The position numbers and the translations under genes are program-made. A stretch of 64,000 nt of DNA, taken from Pseudalgibacter alginicilyticus (lineage in GTDB: Bacteria; Bacteroidota; Bacteroidia; Flavobacteriales; Flavobacteriaceae). The notes under the pieces were generated by a model that saw nothing but the letters and a program-made list of their open reading frames with translations, did not search any database and was not told where the DNA came from. Location: contig NZ_CP012898.1 of the NCBI RefSeq assembly GCF_001310225.1, forward strand, positions 1,860,001 through 1,924,000, in the 5' to 3' direction. Of this stretch, positions 63,201 through 64,000 are shown one piece after another (position 1 is the first letter of the stretch; each line of letters begins with the position of its first letter).

Positions 63201-63735
63201 AATTGATTTTACTGATTTTTTATCTTACCAACTTTACCCTAAAGTGTTTACAGATGCCTTCAATAAGCATTTAAAATACGATAACCTTATGAATCTTCCA
63301 ACAAAAAATTTCTTTTACGGCATGGAATTAGGAGAAGAAATTATTGTTGAATTAGACAAAGGTAAAACACTCCTTATTACATTAGAATCTATAGGAAAAG
63401 CTAATGATGAAGGTTTTGTAACCGTATACTTTAAAGTAAACGGACAAGGTAGAATAGTAAAAATAAAAGACCACTCCATTAAAGTAGATAAAATTGAAAA
63501 CATAAAAGCCGATAAAACTGATGACAATCAAATTGGGGCACCTCTGCAAGGTATGTTATCAACCATTTTAGTTAAACAAGGTGACAAAGTAATAAAAAAC
63601 CAACCTCTATTTATTATAGAGGCCATGAAAATGGAAACCACTATTACAGCTGCAACTGATGCTACAGTAAAGAAAATAGTTTTAGAAACTGGATTTATGG
63701 TTAATTCTGAAGACTTAGTTATTATTTTGAAATAA
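60283..63735 (+). CDS. pyc: Pyruvate carboxylase
   Basis: 1150 residues, the normal single-chain length. Biotin carboxylase domain first (KVLVANRGEIAIRI; GGGGRGMRV near 160; EVNPRVQVEHTVTE), carboxyltransferase in the middle (FTDTTMRDAHQSLLATR, GVKDMAGLLKP, HLHTHDTS), and a C-terminal biotinyl domain with K1116 in EAMKMET. It makes oxaloacetate from pyruvate, refilling the TCA cycle. The start is TTG at 60283: an in-frame stop lies nine bases upstream and no ATG precedes the conserved N-terminus. Followed by a hairpin terminator. Confidence 0.97.
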   Translation: MKIKKVLVANRGEIAIRIFRACTEINIKTVGIYTFEDRYSLHRYKADESYQIGEDNEPLKPYLNIHAIVKIALDNGVDAIHPGYGFLSENADFAQACEDNGIIFIGPKVSVLKSLGDKITAKTVAVANDIPIIKSNDKTLKDIDTALSEAKKIGYPLMLKAASGGGGRGMRVIRTEDELKRAFNESKREALNAFGDDTVFLEKFVENPKHIEIQIVADNHGNTVHLFERDCSVQRRYQKVIEFAPSFGLSDDTKQALYTYAINICKAVNYNNIGTVEFLVDDDASIYFIEVNPRVQVEHTVTEVITNIDLIKTQIFIAGGYKLSDEQIKIPNQNAITISGFALQCRITTEDPQNDFKPDYGTVSAYRSASGFGIRLDAGSIYQGAIISPFFDSMLVKVTAHGRTLDGASRKIRRALAEFRIRGVKTNMPFLDNILKHETFRQGKVTVNFIKSNPDLFIFKAPKNRATKLITYLGDIVVNGNSDVKKIDHSKSFVKPKIPKFDSNIEYPQGTKDLLTKLGPEKFSEWLKNEKKVHFTDTTMRDAHQSLLATRMRTYDMLKVAEGYAKNHPNIFSMEVWGGATFDVCLRFLQENPWERLRMLRKAMPNLLLQMLIRGSNGVGYKAYSDNIIGEFVEQSWENGVDIFRIFDSLNWMKSLAPCIEHVRTRTEGLAEGSICYTNDILNPENTKYNLKYYIDLAKEIESAGAHILGVKDMAGLLKPYAAYELISALKSEINIPIHLHTHDTSSIQSATYLKAIEAGVDVIDVALGGMSGLTSQPNFNSIVEMLKFQDRASSINIDSLNEYSNYWESVREYYYPFESGLKSGSGEVFKHEIPGGQYSNLKPQAQALGLEDRFHEITKMYGEVNKLFGDIVKVTPSSKVVGDMAQYLVSNNLTIQDVIERGDSISFPQSVVDLFKGELGQPVGGFPEKLQKLILKDQKPYTDRPNAHIPPLDIDAEYKAFKKIFEYDLSRKIDFTDFLSYQLYPKVFTDAFNKHLKYDNLMNLPTKNFFYGMELGEEIIVELDKGKTLLITLESIGKANDEGFVTVYFKVNGQGRIVKIKDHSIKVDKIENIKADKTDDNQIGAPLQGMLSTILVKQGDKVIKNQPLFIIEAMKMETTITAATDATVKKIVLETGFMVNSEDLVIILK

Positions 63736-63784
63736 GCGAATCGTATTTTATTTTCTAAAATCATTAAATAAAAACACCTCTTTA

Positions 63785-63822
63785 AACACTTGTTTTACTT
63801 TGTATTACAAGTGTTATTTATT
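63785..63822 (+). terminator. Probable terminator of pyc
   Basis: AACACTTGT (63785-63793) pairs with ACAAGTGTT (63807-63815), 13-nt loop, followed by ATTTATT; the T tract is weak. Confidence 0.6.
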
Positions 63823-63878
63823 CCTAATAAACAATTCATATCATAAGTAAAATACGTTTAATGGCGAACCATTAAAAA

Positions 63879-64000
63879 CAAGATTTTCCAATCACTGACA
63901 TCTTTACGCTTAATTATTCCAGCAAACGTTATCAAGTCATTGAAGACAATGGAGATGGCACTTACCAAATATACATAGAGAATTTTGATAATGGGCTTGG
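63879..64000 (+). other. Start-less reading frame running off the window
   Basis: From 63879 a frame reads QDFPITDIFTLNYSSKRYQV and on to the right edge without a stop; its composition looks like real protein. A TAA lies just upstream at 63873-63875 and no ATG, GTG or TTG opens it. A hairpin TTTAATGG-CGAA-CCATTAAA (63857-63876) precedes it. It may be a gene with an internal start beyond the window, or a remnant. Confidence 0.35.

Overview
The window is AT-rich, gene-dense chromosome from a member of the Flavobacteriia (Bacteroidota), most likely a marine flavobacterium. Evidence: many TAnnTTTG-type -7 promoter elements, a fused CcoNO cbb3 oxidase, a type IX secretion C-terminal sorting domain on an alginate-lyase-like enzyme, the single-chain PurL, a CheY-Crp hybrid response regulator, and the gal and beta-oxidation gene orders. 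I saw no rRNA, tRNA, CRISPR array, insertion sequence or phage gene.

Layout. 1-5.7 kb: end of a TetR regulator, an AhpD-like gene behind a TetR-type operator, a Tat-exported HAD hydrolase, purL. 5.8-9.7 kb (minus): pyruvate formate-lyase pflB, its activase pflA, and a focA-type transporter. 10.1-12.0 kb (minus): secreted PL6 alginate-lyase-like protein with a tandem operator. 12.3-20.3 kb (plus): fatty-acid activation and beta-oxidation with a MarR regulator. 20.3-24 kb: two exported peptidases and a YdeI-like protein. 24-27.3 kb (minus): a sucrose-phosphate-synthase-like glycosyltransferase and an unusual phosphatase::glycoside-hydrolase fusion. 27.6-31.9 kb (minus): MoxR ATPase, VWA protein, Crp/Fnr regulator, universal stress protein. 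32-34.3 kb (minus): PAS histidine kinase and CheY-Crp regulator. 34.4-43.2 kb (plus): the complete cbb3 oxidase cluster (ccoI, S, NO, Q, P, G, H and a SafE-like protein). 43.2-49.1 kb: galactose catabolism (galT, galK, galM-like, GntR, divergent sodium symporter). 49.3-59.4 kb (plus): a rSAM/selenodomain-associated, arsenosugar-type gene cluster. 59.4-63.7 kb: a protein phosphatase-like gene (minus) and pyruvate carboxylase (plus).

How it works together. The most informative signal is regulatory. A dyad TGACA-NN-TGTCA (or a degenerate version) lies exactly 23 nt upstream of the -7 element in four separate promoters: pflB, the universal stress/Crp-Fnr unit, ccoI, and ccoS-ccoNOQP. Two Crp-fold regulators with similar recognition helices are encoded between these targets. 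I infer a local low-oxygen regulon joining fermentation, the high-affinity oxidase and its copper loading. Other points of interest are the phosphatase::hydrolase fusion, an A10-tract frameshift that splits a DUF885 lipoprotein, a 32-bp perfect palindrome between pflB and pflA, and several genes whose only plausible start is TTG.
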